Under the pieces are notes generated by a model. That model ran no database searches, was not told where the DNA came from, and saw only the letters and a program-made list of their open reading frames with translations. A stretch of DNA of 64,000 bases from Aureimonas ureilytica (GTDB lineage: Bacteria > Pseudomonadota > Alphaproteobacteria > Rhizobiales > Rhizobiaceae), in assembly GCF_001475935.1 (NCBI RefSeq), contig NZ_LDQA01000013.1, positions 1-64,000 on the forward strand, given 5' to 3'. This document shows, piece by piece, positions 1 through 7,387 of this stretch (position 1 is its first letter; every line of letters begins with the position of its first letter). The translations under genes and the position numbers were made by a program.

Positions 1-20
1 TAGGCGCTAACAGACCCTAG
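1..20. mobile_element. End of a second IS5/IS427-type element, cut by window edge
   Basis: The first 20 bases end in gcgctaacagaccctag, which matches the terminal inverted repeat of the IS at 116-954 apart from one base and is followed by the same CTAG target motif at 17-20. It resembles that element's left end in inverted orientation. A related copy therefore probably lies just upstream, leaving about 90 bp between the two insertions. Confidence 0.6.
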
Positions 21-121
21 GCCTCGACTTCTGTCAAGGCGTTAGTGAACACCTGAACGTCGTTTTAAGTGCTTCGACTTTGGCTAGGATCAGCTCAATC
101 CCAGACCCCAGCTAGGGCCTG

Positions 122-580
122 TTAGCGCCTAATCCAATCGAGGGCTGCGGCGAGACAGAGGACACCGAGGAAGCTGGCGGCGGTTTTTTCGTATCGGGTG
201 GCAACGGCGCGCCATTCCTTGAGCCGAGCCCACAGGCGTTCGACCCGGTTGCGGTTGTTGTAGATCCAGTCCGGGCAGGCAACTGGCGCTTCGTGGCGAA
301 GCGGCGGGATGGCAGGTCGTGCGCCCATATCCCAAATGTGCTGGCGGAAGGCATGGCTGGTGTAGCCACGATCGGCAACCACCCACTTCGGAACGTCCGG
401 CAAGCGATCGAGGAGTGGAACAGCATGCGGCAGTTCGTGGGCCTGCCCGGGTGCGAGGCGAAAGGCGATGGCGCGCCCGGCGCCGTCGGCCATCACACAG
501 GCCTTGGTGCCGTAGCCGCCACGAGATCGGCCAAGCGCTTCACGGCCGTCTCGCTCTTTTGCAGATCCCCCTTTCGGCTG
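122..580 (-). CDS. IS5-family transposase, downstream frame (orfB)
   Basis: The catalytic C-terminal part begins near REALGRSRGGYGTKA and contains the second Asp in VVADRGY and the Glu region RNRVERLWARLKEW, completing the DDE triad. It ends in LCLAAALDWIRR. It has no convincing start of its own and is probably made by frameshifting from the upstream frame. The left boundary given is the approximate switch point. The stop lies just inside the left inverted repeat. Confidence 0.75.
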   Translation of the reverse strand, partial: QPKGGSAKERDGREALGRSRGGYGTKACVMADGAGRAIAFRLAPGQAHELPHAVPLLDRLPDVPKWVVADRGYTSHAFRQHIWDMGARPAIPPLRHEAPVACPDWIYNNRNRVERLWARLKEWRAVATRYEKTAASFLGVLCLAAALDWIRR

Positions 581-927
581 GCACCTGCCGCTTGTCTGTG
601 GGCGCGGATGTTCGTCCCGTCCAGGAACACCATGCCGAGCCTGACGCCGCGCTCCTGAACCAGCGCCAGCAGTCTCTCCCAGACGCCGAGCCGCGCCCAC
701 CGGATGAAGGTCTGCGCCGCCATCCACCAGGGGCCAAACTCGGCAGGCAGAGCACGCCACTTGGCTCCGTTCTGGTGACGCCAGAGAATGGCCTCGACGG
801 TCCGGCGAAGGTGCGGACTCGGAACCTTCGCATGCGGGCGGCACGCCTCGATCAGTGGTTCCAGATCAGACCATTGCTCGTCGCTCAGCATCTGCGCACT
901 TCTCCTCATCGGAAAAGCCAGCGACAT
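493..927 (-). CDS. IS5-family transposase, upstream frame (orfA)
   Basis: This 144-residue frame carries the N-terminal DUF4096-like helix-turn-helix region (LSDEQWSDLEPLI) and the first catalytic Asp in FLDGTN. It runs into AAGASRKGDLQK, where known relatives shift frame. A run reading gaaaggggg on the minus strand (about 566-575) is a plausible slippery site that would join it to the downstream frame. An alternative start is the internal MRRSAQ. It supplies the DNA-binding half of the transposase. Confidence 0.8.
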   Translation of the reverse strand: MSLAFPMRRSAQMLSDEQWSDLEPLIEACRPHAKVPSPHLRRTVEAILWRHQNGAKWRALPAEFGPWWMAAQTFIRWARLGVWERLLALVQERGVRLGMVFLDGTNIRAHRQAAGASRKGDLQKSETAVKRLADLVAATAPRPV

Positions 928-1157
928 AGAGTCGGCCCCAGACGCTAACAGGCCCTAGTTCCCGATCCTTCTTTCGGGACTCTTCAACCTGCGTCACACA
1001 GCTGTCGAGGAGGTCGGTCTCGTGGACCTGATTGTTGACCCGCCATCCGCTGCAACGTCATCGCCTTATTTCGGAAGGGTGTTTGCGTCGGTAAAAAACC
1101 TCTCTACAAATCTCTTTGGGCATTTGGACCGAAATTAGGTCAGGCATAAAGCTAATT

Positions 1158-1251
1158 GGTTCTGGGTTCCCTCCAACAAAGAACCTAATTGGAACTCCGC
1201 CAGAACCGAAAAGGAACCCGTCTAGAACCTATTAAGAACCCACTTAGAACT
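1158..1251. repeat. 11-bp phased GAACC repeat array, candidate plasmid centromere
   Basis: Seven copies of RGAACY start at 1180, 1191, 1202, 1213, 1224, 1235 and 1246, an exact 11-bp period of about one helical turn. Two more copies lie inverted at 1158-1170 (ggttctgggttcc). The array sits directly upstream of parA. Helically phased short repeats before a ParA/small-partner operon are the usual form of parC/parS sites bound by ribbon-helix-helix partners. Function is inferred from position and periodicity. Confidence 0.7.
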
Positions 1252-1333
1252 GACAAGGATGTCGACATGTACCGAGTTCTAAGCTAGTTTCTTTCCGCTT
1301 CCTTTCCGGTTCGTGGCCACAGTATGGTAACCA

Positions 1334-1378
1334 AGAACTGTAAGGGTGGCTGATGGGAACCAATGGGGAACCGAGAAG
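1334..1378. promoter_or_regulatory. Second GAACC repeat group at the parA start, likely operator
   Basis: RGAAC units recur at 1334, 1356 and 1367, again on an 11-bp grid (1345 is degenerate). The last two lie immediately before the ATG at 1379. Binding of the partition partner here would cover the promoter or ribosome-binding region of parA and give autoregulation. The position argues that translation starts at 1379 and not at the GTG at 1346. An inverted gagttc unit lies near 1275. Confidence 0.55.
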
Positions 1379-2056
1379 ATGCCAGTAATCGTTCTGTGCT
1401 CGACAAAGGGTGGTGTTGGAAAATCGACGACTGCTCTCCTGCTCGCGCAGGTCTATGCCGAGGCTGGGTCGCAGGTGACCTTGATCGACGCTGATCCCAA
1501 TCAGCCTCTTGCTACTTGGGCTTCACGCTTCACGAAAAGCGTCCCAGAGAGATTGGAAATCATAGGCGGCGTTACGGAAGAGACGGTCGTCGAGGTCATC
1601 GACGACGCTGCCGAACGCAAGCCATTCGTCATCGTCGATCTAGAGGGATCCGCGAACGTGACGGCTAGCTACGCGATCTCTCGCGCCGATCTAGTTCTCA
1701 TCCCAATGCGTGGCAAACAGCTCGACGTCGATCAAGCGGCGAGGGTGGTTTCGCTGATCGAACGGGAGAGCAAAGTCTTCCGACGACAGATCCCCTACCG
1801 GGTCATGTTTTCAATGATCGGCATGCTCCAGAGCCGTGAACAGAAGCACATCCGCGCCACACTCGACGGCAAGGGCATTCCCGTGTTGGATACGGCATTG
1901 TTCGAGCGCGCGGCCTTCAGCGCTATCTTTCAGATCGGTGGAACAATCTTCGACCTGACGGCCGAAGACGTCTCCAACCCAAAGGCGGCTCAAGAGAACG
2001 CAACCGCCGTTGCCCAGTCCGTAATTGCAGCTCTCAATGAGGAGACCACGCGATGA
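1379..2056 (+). CDS. parA: ParA-family partition ATPase
   Basis: A 225-residue deviant Walker ATPase that would drive plasmid segregation. The Walker A motif KGGVGKST lies at residues 10-17, followed by DADPNQP and FVIVDLEG (Walker B). It lacks an N-terminal helix-turn-helix, as in small type Ib ParA proteins that rely on the partner for autoregulation. A GTG at 1346 would add 11 residues but lies within repeat units; the ATG at 1379 gives the canonical start MPVIVLCSTKGG. It overlaps the next gene by 4 bp (ATGA), which indicates translational coupling. The GAACC array upstream is its likely cognate site. Confidence 0.9.
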   Translation: MPVIVLCSTKGGVGKSTTALLLAQVYAEAGSQVTLIDADPNQPLATWASRFTKSVPERLEIIGGVTEETVVEVIDDAAERKPFVIVDLEGSANVTASYAISRADLVLIPMRGKQLDVDQAARVVSLIERESKVFRRQIPYRVMFSMIGMLQSREQKHIRATLDGKGIPVLDTALFERAAFSAIFQIGGTIFDLTAEDVSNPKAAQENATAVAQSVIAALNEETTR

Positions 2057-2388
2057 GCCGTGAGCGTATCACCCTAGATTTGCCCGATATCGCGAGCTTC
2101 CGTCCCCGCACGGAACGCCCAGCCCCGCCGGCGCCAGAGGTAGCAGAGGCTGCGGAGAAGGCTGGGTTCCGCACTCGTCATGCCCCGTCCCCCAAGCCGA
2201 AGCCTGAACCTGTGAAGGAGGTCTTCGACGCCCGCGCCCTTCGTCGTTCGAACCGGACGGCCAAGCTGAACATCGCGACGTCGCCAGAAGTGCGGGAGCG
2301 TTTTTGGAAACTGGCACAGGAGCACGATCTCCTTTCGGGGGAGGAGATGCTTGTCGCCTTGATGGACGCCTTTGAGCGAGTCCCGTAA
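2053..2388 (+). CDS. Small partition partner, likely ribbon-helix-helix DNA-binding protein
   Basis: This 111-residue protein is coupled to parA. It has a proline-rich, charged, probably disordered N-terminal half, then a compact C-terminal domain (about 68-110) with SNRTAKLNIATSPEVRERFW, a strand followed by two helices as in RHH/ParG-type centromere-binding proteins. By gene order it should bind the 11-bp GAACC repeats and stimulate ParA. No clear sequence family could be named, so the function rests on position, size and fold pattern. Confidence 0.65.
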   Translation: MSRERITLDLPDIASFRPRTERPAPPAPEVAEAAEKAGFRTRHAPSPKPKPEPVKEVFDARALRRSNRTAKLNIATSPEVRERFWKLAQEHDLLSGEEMLVALMDAFERVP

Positions 2389-2400
2389 GGTGTCCTTCCA

Positions 2401-3477
2401 ATGAAAGAGAGTGATAGCACCATTCTTCCGGCCACCCTCGCAGATATTCGCGATGAGGATTTGCTGGCCGAACTCAAGGAGTACGAAGGCCGTTCCGTCT
2501 ATGCCATCATGCTCAAAGAGTTGGGGCGTAGGCAGGCCAAACGCGATCGGGAGGCGAGAGCGAAGGAGGCCACGGACGCCGCCGTTGCACAACTCACCCC
2601 TATCCAGCGGAGACGGGCAAAGACGCGCGTGGAAGTGGACAGCGACCGCACCTCTTCCGATTATCTGCGTTTCTTGCCCACCCCATTGGCGATCTGCAGC
2701 CTTCCATATCGTGCTCTGCCCGAAGATGTGACGCGCTATGAACGCCGACAGGGGAGAATGACCCTCGTTGTGAATTCCGGCGAACTCCTCGCCCCGAACG
2801 GAGAGTGGACACCTCAACCCGTTCCCTGGGGGCCGAAAGCGCGTTTGATCATGACCCACCTCTCGACGGAGGCGCTCAGGAACAAGAGCCCGCTCGTCGA
2901 GACCACTGGATCCCTGTCAGAGTTCATGCGTGAGATCGGCTTCGAACCTACGGGGGGACGTTATGGAAACCTTGGTCTTTTCAAAGAACAGCTGAGAGCC
3001 CTAGCTGCATGCAGCATGACGTTTGGTGCCTGGGATGGGCAGCGCTCTGCGGTCATGAAGATGAAGCCGCTGGAGAAGGTTGAACTTTGGTATGAAGGGC
3101 ATCCCGATCAGCGCAGCCTGAGTCCTAACACGATTAAGTTCTCTGAGACCTTCTACAACCAGCTGAAAAAGCATGCGCTGCCGATCGACGTGCGAGCGCT
3201 GAAGGCTTTCTCGAACTCCGCGCGCAAGCTCGACCTCCTGTTCTGGATCACCTACCGCGCCACGCGTCTGGATGAGCCGCTCATCCTCGACTGGAAGCCA
3301 CTCAAGGAGCAGTTCGGGGAGGGGATCGCCCGCGATCGGAAGTTCAAAGAGCAGATCACAGAGGATCTGGCTGCGATCAAGGAGGTCTTTCCCAAGCTCA
3401 AGATCGAGCTCACGTCGCAGGGCATGGAAATGAAGCCGGTCGACCCTTCCATTCTAGCCCTACCAAAAAAGCGGTAA
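2401..3477 (+). CDS. repA: Plasmid replication initiator, RepA_C family
   Basis: The 358-residue protein resembles the plasmid-encoded RepA proteins (RepA_C type) of alphaproteobacteria. It has a charged coiled N-terminus, a central segment LPYRALPEDVTRYERRQGRMTL, and C-terminal winged-helix-like stretches (GSLSEFMREIGFEPTGGRYG; ARKLDLLFWITYRATRLDEP). It begins 12 bp after the partition partner, in one par-rep operon. The 17-bp iterons start five bases after its stop codon and are its likely binding sites. Length is as expected and no lesion is seen. Confidence 0.85.
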   Translation: MKESDSTILPATLADIRDEDLLAELKEYEGRSVYAIMLKELGRRQAKRDREARAKEATDAAVAQLTPIQRRRAKTRVEVDSDRTSSDYLRFLPTPLAICSLPYRALPEDVTRYERRQGRMTLVVNSGELLAPNGEWTPQPVPWGPKARLIMTHLSTEALRNKSPLVETTGSLSEFMREIGFEPTGGRYGNLGLFKEQLRALAACSMTFGAWDGQRSAVMKMKPLEKVELWYEGHPDQRSLSPNTIKFSETFYNQLKKHALPIDVRALKAFSNSARKLDLLFWITYRATRLDEPLILDWKPLKEQFGEGIARDRKFKEQITEDLAAIKEVFPKLKIELTSQGMEMKPVDPSILALPKKR

Positions 3478-3481
3478 CAAT

Positions 3482-3927
3482 ACGCATAATCGGGGGCGCA
3501 GAGGTATTTCCGATTACGCATAATCGGGGGCGGGGCACAGTCGACTGAGTTAAATGCGCCCCCAAGGGGAACTACGCATAATCGGGGGCGCTTCCTACGC
3601 ATAATCGGGGGCACCAGAAGTGCTTTTGCCCACGCATAATCGGGGGCGAAAACAGCCTACTGACTCCAAATGCACCCCAAAGGGGATCTACGCATAGTCG
3701 GGAGCGCTTTCTACACATTGTCCGGAATACGCGAGTAGGCTCGCTGACGCATAATCGGGGGCGTTCTTTTCAAACTTACCTATAGAAAATTCAATGCCTT
3801 AGTTTTTATCTCCGCATAATCGGGGGCGGTTTTACGCATAATCGGGGGCGTAAGTCGCGGAGTCTCCGCATAATCGGGGGCGGGCATGCGCATAATCGGG
3901 GGCGTATTCCACGCATAATCGGGGGCG
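3482..3927 (+). repeat. Iteron array, about 12 copies of a 17-bp repeat (replication origin)
   Basis: Repeats of acgcataatcgggggcg start at 3482, 3516, 3574, 3597, 3632, 3690 (degenerate), 3747, 3812, 3834, 3866, 3888 and 3911. One badly decayed unit lies near 3712. All are in the same orientation with irregular spacing of 22-58 bp. The position just after repA and the single orientation fit an iteron origin for Rep binding and copy control. The blocks 3540-3613 and 3657-3729 are diverged duplicates of each other, each with a GCCCC-rich leader and two iterons. Confidence 0.9.
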
Positions 3928-3940
3928 CTCTTTATAAGGA

Positions 3941-4003
3941 ACAGAAACGTACAGAAACGTCTCCACAGAAAGCTCTTCACAGAACCCATTCAGAATTTCA
4001 GAA
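3941..4003 (+). repeat. CAGAA direct repeats beside the iterons, candidate unwinding element
   Basis: Six CAGAA units start at 3942, 3952, 3966, 3980, 3991 and 3999, including a perfect tandem pair of acagaaacgt (3941-3960). The strip is locally richer in A/T than its surroundings and abuts the last iteron. It could be the DNA-unwinding part of the origin or a host-factor site. No consensus DnaA box was found. Confidence 0.45.
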
Positions 4004-4466
4004 AAAGCCTTCAATAGGATCGAACATGAGGGCGCTAGAAGGGCGCAGGACGGCGATTAGAGGCTTTTAGCTACACAGACAGCCAAAACGCACCAGCGCG
4101 CGTCGGTGAGGCTCTCTGTGGAATTCTGCGAACGGAGCAAAACGCCAGTTCTCGCCGTCCTCCGGATCGCTCCGAACCATCGGGATACGGACATGTCCGC
4201 CATTAGGTAGCAACCGCCACCAACGTAGCAACGGCCGCCTCTGTATCCCGAACCCTGGTTTCCAGGATGGACCGGAATGGACGTTGCATGGGATCCCAAG
4301 CGGAAATGAGCAAGAATCGGGACGCAGATCGCGCAGACGCGGGCGACGGCTCCAGCCCTGACCGTGTCTTCCTTCTCTAAGACACGGAATGGACGGCAGG
4401 GAAGCAGGTGCCTTCCGATCTGTTGCCGACCCGTGCTAAAGTGAGAAAGTAGCAGAGACCGCCCCG
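4004..4466. other. Gene-free stretch between the origin and the toxin cassette
   Basis: No convincing gene is seen. The stretch holds the left copy of the 35-bp inverted repeat (4190-4224), a further short dyad around it (cgggatac at 4181 and gtatcccg at 4243), and a hairpin ccgtgtct/agacacgg at 4362-4369 and 4380-4387 with a 10-base loop. The hairpin has no T-run and could be an operator or terminator just upstream of the cassette genes. Confidence 0.5.
4190..4224 (+). repeat. 35-bp inverted repeat, left copy
   Basis: This copy reads gacatgtccgccattaggt and continues into agcaaccgccaccaac. It is the exact reverse complement of 5583-5617. The two copies face each other across the two-gene toxin cassette, 1.4 kb apart. 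Identity stops sharply on both sides, which is what the ends of a mobile unit or of a recombination site pair would show. Confidence 0.85.
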
Positions 4467-4814
4467 ATGAGCCGTATCGAAGAAGCCGACGTTCCCGAGG
4501 CCTGGCGTTCCCTAATCGTGAACGCCTGGACCCCCTATGGACGCCGTGGCTCCACGCTTGCCACGGTCTACGCCGTGATCGCCGGAGAGCGCGGCAGCGA
4601 CCACGACCGCTTCATCGTTCGAGCGCTCCTCGAGGGGGGCGATCCATCCCTTCTTTTCTCGGCCATCAGGCGATCGGCACTGGGCTATCGGTCCCTTGCC
4701 GAACTCGCGGACAACGTGGGCGCACGAAGCGGCGACAACGTCGCCACGATCCGGGACAGGGCCAGCCGACATGGAAACCGAAACGTCAGAGAGATGGCCG
4801 GCACTACTCCGTGA
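4467..4814 (+). CDS. Unrecognised small protein before an AbiEii-like toxin, candidate antitoxin
   Basis: A 115-residue protein of no family I recognise. It is mostly helical by composition, with a conserved-looking core (WRSLIVNAW, ALLEGGDPSLLFSAIRRSALGYRSLAELAD). Its 3' end overlaps the nucleotidyltransferase gene by 44 bp in another frame, the tight order of a two-gene toxin-antitoxin operon. It does not look like the usual AbiEi winged-helix antitoxin. An antitoxin role is inferred only from order, size and overlap. Confidence 0.5.
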   Translation: MSRIEEADVPEAWRSLIVNAWTPYGRRGSTLATVYAVIAGERGSDHDRFIVRALLEGGDPSLLFSAIRRSALGYRSLAELADNVGARSGDNVATIRDRASRHGNRNVREMAGTTP

Positions 4815-5535
4815 TGCCGAGGCCATCCTCGACCATTACCGACTGAAGGAGGGTTCGACGCTCCGCGTTGGGGGCGGAACGTCGTTGACGTTCTTCATCG
4901 ACCACCGCCTGTCCTTCGACCTCGATCTCTTCGTCGGCGACCCAGCTCCGCGCGCCGGCCACCTGCAAAGGTTGATGGCGAGCGGACTGCCGCTCAGCCT
5001 CACCCGCGACGTTCGGTATCCCGGCAACTTCGTGAAGTTGGTGTGGGACGGCATTGGCGAGATCGACCTGCTTGCCGCCGCGCCGCTGACCCCTCATTCC
5101 GGCATTCCGGTACGCGTCCAAGGCGTCGACCTATGCTTGGAGCATCCCGAGGAGGTCGTGACAAAGAAGCTCGTCTACCGGGCAACCAGTCCCGGCGCCG
5201 TGAAGGGCCGGGACCTCTACGACATCCACGCTTGTCTCGGTGCGGGTCTCATCCGGCCTTCCAACCTTGCGGGGGTCGTCGGCACCGAGCGGTTCGATGC
5301 CGTTCTCGAAGCCTTGGACTACGATACCGACCGGATCATGGAAGAAATCCGTAAACTCTCGCGGCGCACGTTTGATCCGGACCCGCACGATCTCCGCCGC
5401 AGCGTGCTGGAGCTCGCGTCGGCAACCCCGGCCGTGGATTTCGTCGAGCACGACCCAGTCCTGAACTTCGGACATCTCGAGGCCAGACTGGGACTGCGCT
5501 TGGAAGTAGATGCCGACATCAGGCGTTGCCCTTGA
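4771..5535 (+). CDS. AbiEii/AbiGii-type nucleotidyltransferase toxin
   Basis: A 254-residue protein of the AbiEii family (DNA-polymerase-beta-like nucleotidyltransferases that act as toxins or phage-abortive factors). GGGTSL lies at residues 34-39 and RLSFDLD at 46-52, the metal-binding D-x-D context. A downstream TKKLVYRA...KGRDLYDIHA block holds the conserved Lys and Arg-Asp. The ATG at 4771 fits the family start; longer upstream starts read through the neighbour's coding sequence. Some relatives nucleotidylate tRNA. The real substrate here cannot be told from sequence. Confidence 0.8.
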   Translation: METETSERWPALLRDAEAILDHYRLKEGSTLRVGGGTSLTFFIDHRLSFDLDLFVGDPAPRAGHLQRLMASGLPLSLTRDVRYPGNFVKLVWDGIGEIDLLAAAPLTPHSGIPVRVQGVDLCLEHPEEVVTKKLVYRATSPGAVKGRDLYDIHACLGAGLIRPSNLAGVVGTERFDAVLEALDYDTDRIMEEIRKLSRRTFDPDPHDLRRSVLELASATPAVDFVEHDPVLNFGHLEARLGLRLEVDADIRRCP

Positions 5536-5582
5536 GATCTGGAGCTCGCCAGCCAACTCATCCACCTAACCGAAACGGAACG

Positions 5583-5617
5583 GTTGGTGGCGGTTGCTAC
5601 CTAATGGCGGACATGTC
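5583..5617 (-). repeat. 35-bp inverted repeat, right copy
   Basis: Exact reverse complement of 4190-4224, beginning 47 bp after the toxin stop codon. It closes a unit of 1428 bp (4190-5617) that contains only the two cassette genes. Outside it the sequence changes directly into a decayed phosphoesterase gene. Confidence 0.85.
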
Positions 5618-5641
5618 GATCCATTGTTCGATGAAGGCGAA

Positions 5642-6600
5642 CTAATCGACCGGGGCGTCAGTCCGCATCGCTCCACATCTCGTCCATGAAGCGCTCTGCA
5701 CTTCGAAAGTGGTCGGAGCAAACGGGCCTACCCAGGCCTTGGCGAGGATCGGAGCCAAACGTTCCTGCCGAAGGCGTGGATTGCGGACCCAGCGCGGCGT
5801 CACGACCAGGGCATCGTCGAAGTCCTAATGGTCGAAGTGTGCCCCGGCGGGGTGGACTGAATGAGGGTGCCGCTCGGGAGTGCACTGTCGACGCTTTGGT
5901 GGACGTGGCCGTGCACCCGAAGATCGATCCGCCCGGTATTGAGGAGCAGGGAGAGATCCGACGCGCTGTGGCCCGCGTTCGGGCGCATGTTCCTGCGTCC
6001 GAACGCGGGCGGGAAGGGGCGTGATGTGTGACGGCCACCAGCGGATCGGCTCCGGCATGGGCATCGATCAGCTCGGTGAGGCGTGCCTGATCGATGCGGT
6101 GCTGCGCGACGGTCGCGTCGATCGTCAGCGGGACCGTCCCGCGCTCTTGTTGGACCTCCTTCTGTTCGACCCGGATCGCTTCGCCGGTCTCGTTCCGCGG
6201 CTCCGCTGTGTCTGCCGGCGGGGGCGTCGTCGGTCCATAATGTGGTGCCGACAAAGCGACAGCCCGCCAGCATCACCGCATCCGCTCGTAGGTCGGTAAC
6301 CCCAGCAGCCTCGGCGGCCTTGCGCGCGGCGGGCAGCCGTTCGCCCAGCATGCTGTTCCCGTGCTCGTGGTTGCCCAGCATGCAGACGACGGGCTTCGTC
6401 CCGGTTAGGCGTCTCGGGACGTGGATCGCGCCTGCGCGGTCAGCGCGCCAGACGTTGCCGGTGCCTATCAGGATGTCGAACTCGGGCGGCACGGGTGCGA
6501 AGGCATCAGGGGCGATGACGGCCTCCGGATGAAGATCGGACAGGACCCAGAGCCGGGCGATCGTGTCGGGTGACGATCCGTGCCACCGCGGCTGGCACCC
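5642..6600 (-). pseudogene. Decayed calcineurin-like metallophosphoesterase
   Basis: The leftward reading contains the metallophosphoesterase signatures in order: LSDLHPE (D-x-H), CMLGNHEHG (GNHE), VTHHAPSRP and LRVHGHVHQS (GHxH). They fall in different frames, with shifts near 6240 and 6010. The last segment (VVTPRWVRNPRLRQE) is in yet another frame and stops at 5642. An in-frame stop lies just before 6600 and no start codon precedes the D-x-H motif, so the 5' end is also lost. An 11-bp inverted repeat (5972-5982/5999-6009) lies near one frameshift. Confidence 0.75.
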
Positions 6601-6734
6601 TCAGCATCCAGCTGCGATCCGGCGCATCGACTCTGTCGTGGAGGCCAAGGTCTGATCCCGAATGGGAGCGCCGCGGCCCAGAGGACGAGACAGGCAAGGG
6701 GAGGGGACTTCGTCCATATGGAGAGAGAGACCCC

Positions 6735-7337
6735 ATGCCCCGTTTGCCCTTTGCGGAAGCCTGCGAACTCGCGATCGAGGATCTGTCGGTGGATGCCAGC
6801 CTGTTGTTCGATGAGGAGGATCTGCGCTCGCTGCGCCATGCCTGTCTGTGCGCCTCTGCGATGGGTCTTGAGAACCAGCTGAGCACGTTCCGCGACGCCC
6901 CCGATCCCTATGCGCCGACACACTGGGTCTATGCCATCTGCAATCCGGATGGGACGCCGTTCTATGTCGGCATGACGACCTGTCTGGAGCGCCGCTGGCA
7001 GCAGCACCGTTCGAGCGTCAGCCTGCTACCGAAGCTGGAGGAGCGTCTGGCCGATCCCTCCGATCGTCCCGCCGATACGCAGCTGATGTTTCGCAGGATC
7101 AAAAGGATCGCGACGTATCTGAACCAAGGCACAGGACCGAGGTTCAAGCAGCTGGGCGAGGCGTTCTCGCGCGAGGAAGCGCTGGCCTTGGAGACGACCT
7201 GGGTGCACCGGATGACGGCGAAGGGCTACGAACTTCTGAACCCCGGCGAGCACCGCGCGATCAAGAAGCACTACCGCAGCCACCGCCGCTACGAGCTGAA
7301 GTATCATCGCGAAGCGGCCCCAGTCGGACCACGGTAA
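6735..7337 (+). CDS. GIY-YIG nuclease-domain protein
   Basis: A 200-residue protein with a helical N-terminus and a GIY-YIG core: WVYAICNPDGTPFYVGMT (about 63-81) supplies the two Tyr-containing strands, LERRWQQH the conserved Arg, and ALALETTWV a downstream Glu. The ATG at 6735 follows a purine-rich ggagagagaga site. Longer in-frame starts would extend over the promoter of the leftward phosphoesterase relic. Stand-alone GIY-YIG proteins of this size are often plasmid or phage accessory nucleases. Target is unknown. Confidence 0.7.
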   Translation: MPRLPFAEACELAIEDLSVDASLLFDEEDLRSLRHACLCASAMGLENQLSTFRDAPDPYAPTHWVYAICNPDGTPFYVGMTTCLERRWQQHRSSVSLLPKLEERLADPSDRPADTQLMFRRIKRIATYLNQGTGPRFKQLGEAFSREEALALETTWVHRMTAKGYELLNPGEHRAIKKHYRSHRRYELKYHREAAPVGPR

Positions 7338-7387
7338 GCGATCCCGGCCGGTCGCCTTCTCAGGCGCATCATGACGAGGAAGCGCGT

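Larger units (their letters stand above)
116..954 (-). mobile_element. IS5-family (IS427-group-like) insertion sequence
   Basis: A compact element of about 839 bp with terminal inverted repeats ggcctgttagcg (from 116) and its complement ending at 954. It is flanked on both sides by CTAG (112-115 and 955-958), the palindromic duplication typical of this group. It carries two leftward reading frames in the arrangement of IS427-type elements that make a fused transposase by ribosomal frameshifting. Both frames look complete, so it may be active. Confidence 0.85.

Noticed and set aside
3482-3927. Repeat array considered as CRISPR
   Set aside because: Repeats are 17 bp with irregular 5-40 bp gaps, no cas genes are present, and the location after repA fits iterons.
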